Source of the DNA: Thermoleophilaceae bacterium
GTDB lineage: Bacteria; Actinomycetota; Thermoleophilia; Solirubrobacterales; Thermoleophilaceae
Assembly (NCBI GenBank): GCA_013696905.1
Contig: JACCXP010000107.1
Location: 1 to 9,761, forward strand
Length of the DNA stretch: 9,761 nucleotides
Direction: 5' to 3'
The position numbers were made by a program, and so were the translations under genes. Below the pieces are notes generated by a model. It did no database searches. It was not told the origin of the DNA and saw only the letters and a list, made by a program, of their open reading frames with translations. Of the stretch, positions 9,696 through 9,761 are shown piece by piece. The stretch's first letter is position 1, and each line of letters starts with the position of its first letter.

Positions 9696-9761
9696 CCGGA
9701 CGGCGGGGCCAAGCTCGTCAGGCGGTCTCGTCGGCGCCACGCCCGCGACTTACTCTGCGGG

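Noticed and set aside
9742..9761. Inverted repeat cccgc/gcggg at the window end as a terminator or the start of an RNA gene.
   Set aside because: A 5-bp G/C stem with a 10-nt loop cut by the window edge; expected by chance at this composition.

Overview
This is a strongly GC-rich stretch in which most third codon positions are G or C. Every gene I can support lies on the + strand. The gene content suggests a high-GC actinomycete-type bacterium. The uvrC–rapZ–(…)–gap–pgk–tpiA order is a known neighbourhood of Actinomycetota and Bacillota. A cofactor-independent phosphoglycerate mutase in that cluster, together with the sequence flavour of RapZ and UvrC, makes me lean towards Thermoleophilia (a Solirubrobacter/Conexibacter-like lineage). 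That taxonomic call is inference, not something the window proves.

Positions 1–1539 look like an accessory, partly decayed segment. It starts with a broken XRE-type helix-turn-helix gene whose two halves sit in different frames. Next is a lytic transglycosylase (SLT) gene whose first residues are the last scrap of an M15/VanY-type peptidase domain, so it looks like the 3' part of a larger cell-wall lysin gene. An apparently intact VapBC toxin–antitoxin pair with its own promoter/operator-like palindrome closes the segment.

Positions 1688–4497 hold uvrC (nucleotide-excision repair nuclease) and rapZ (P-loop nucleotide-binding RNase adapter family). rapZ has no canonical start codon. Its family-typical N-terminus aligns with an ATC codon 8 nt behind a strong Shine-Dalgarno sequence. 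The yvcK and whiA genes that usually follow rapZ in related clusters are absent.

Positions 4565–9090 form a compact glycolytic operon, gap–pgk–tpiA–gpmI, with junction overlaps of 4, 8 and 4 nt. It has an extended −10 promoter candidate and a good ribosome binding site in front of gap. The four enzymes catalyse triose-phosphate interconversion and the steps from glyceraldehyde-3-phosphate to 2-phosphoglycerate. Enolase is not in the window.

Positions 9101–9695 carry a separately promoted small heat-shock protein (Hsp20). It has a near-consensus σ70-type promoter (TTGTCA, 17 nt, TATGAT), a perfect 8-bp inverted repeat around the −10 and start site, and an unusually complete Shine-Dalgarno sequence. 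The last 66 bases (9696–9761) hold nothing I can support. I saw no tRNA, rRNA, CRISPR array, insertion sequence or replication origin. I found no clear undescribed multi-gene system. The most unusual signals are the rapZ start and the hsp20 control region.
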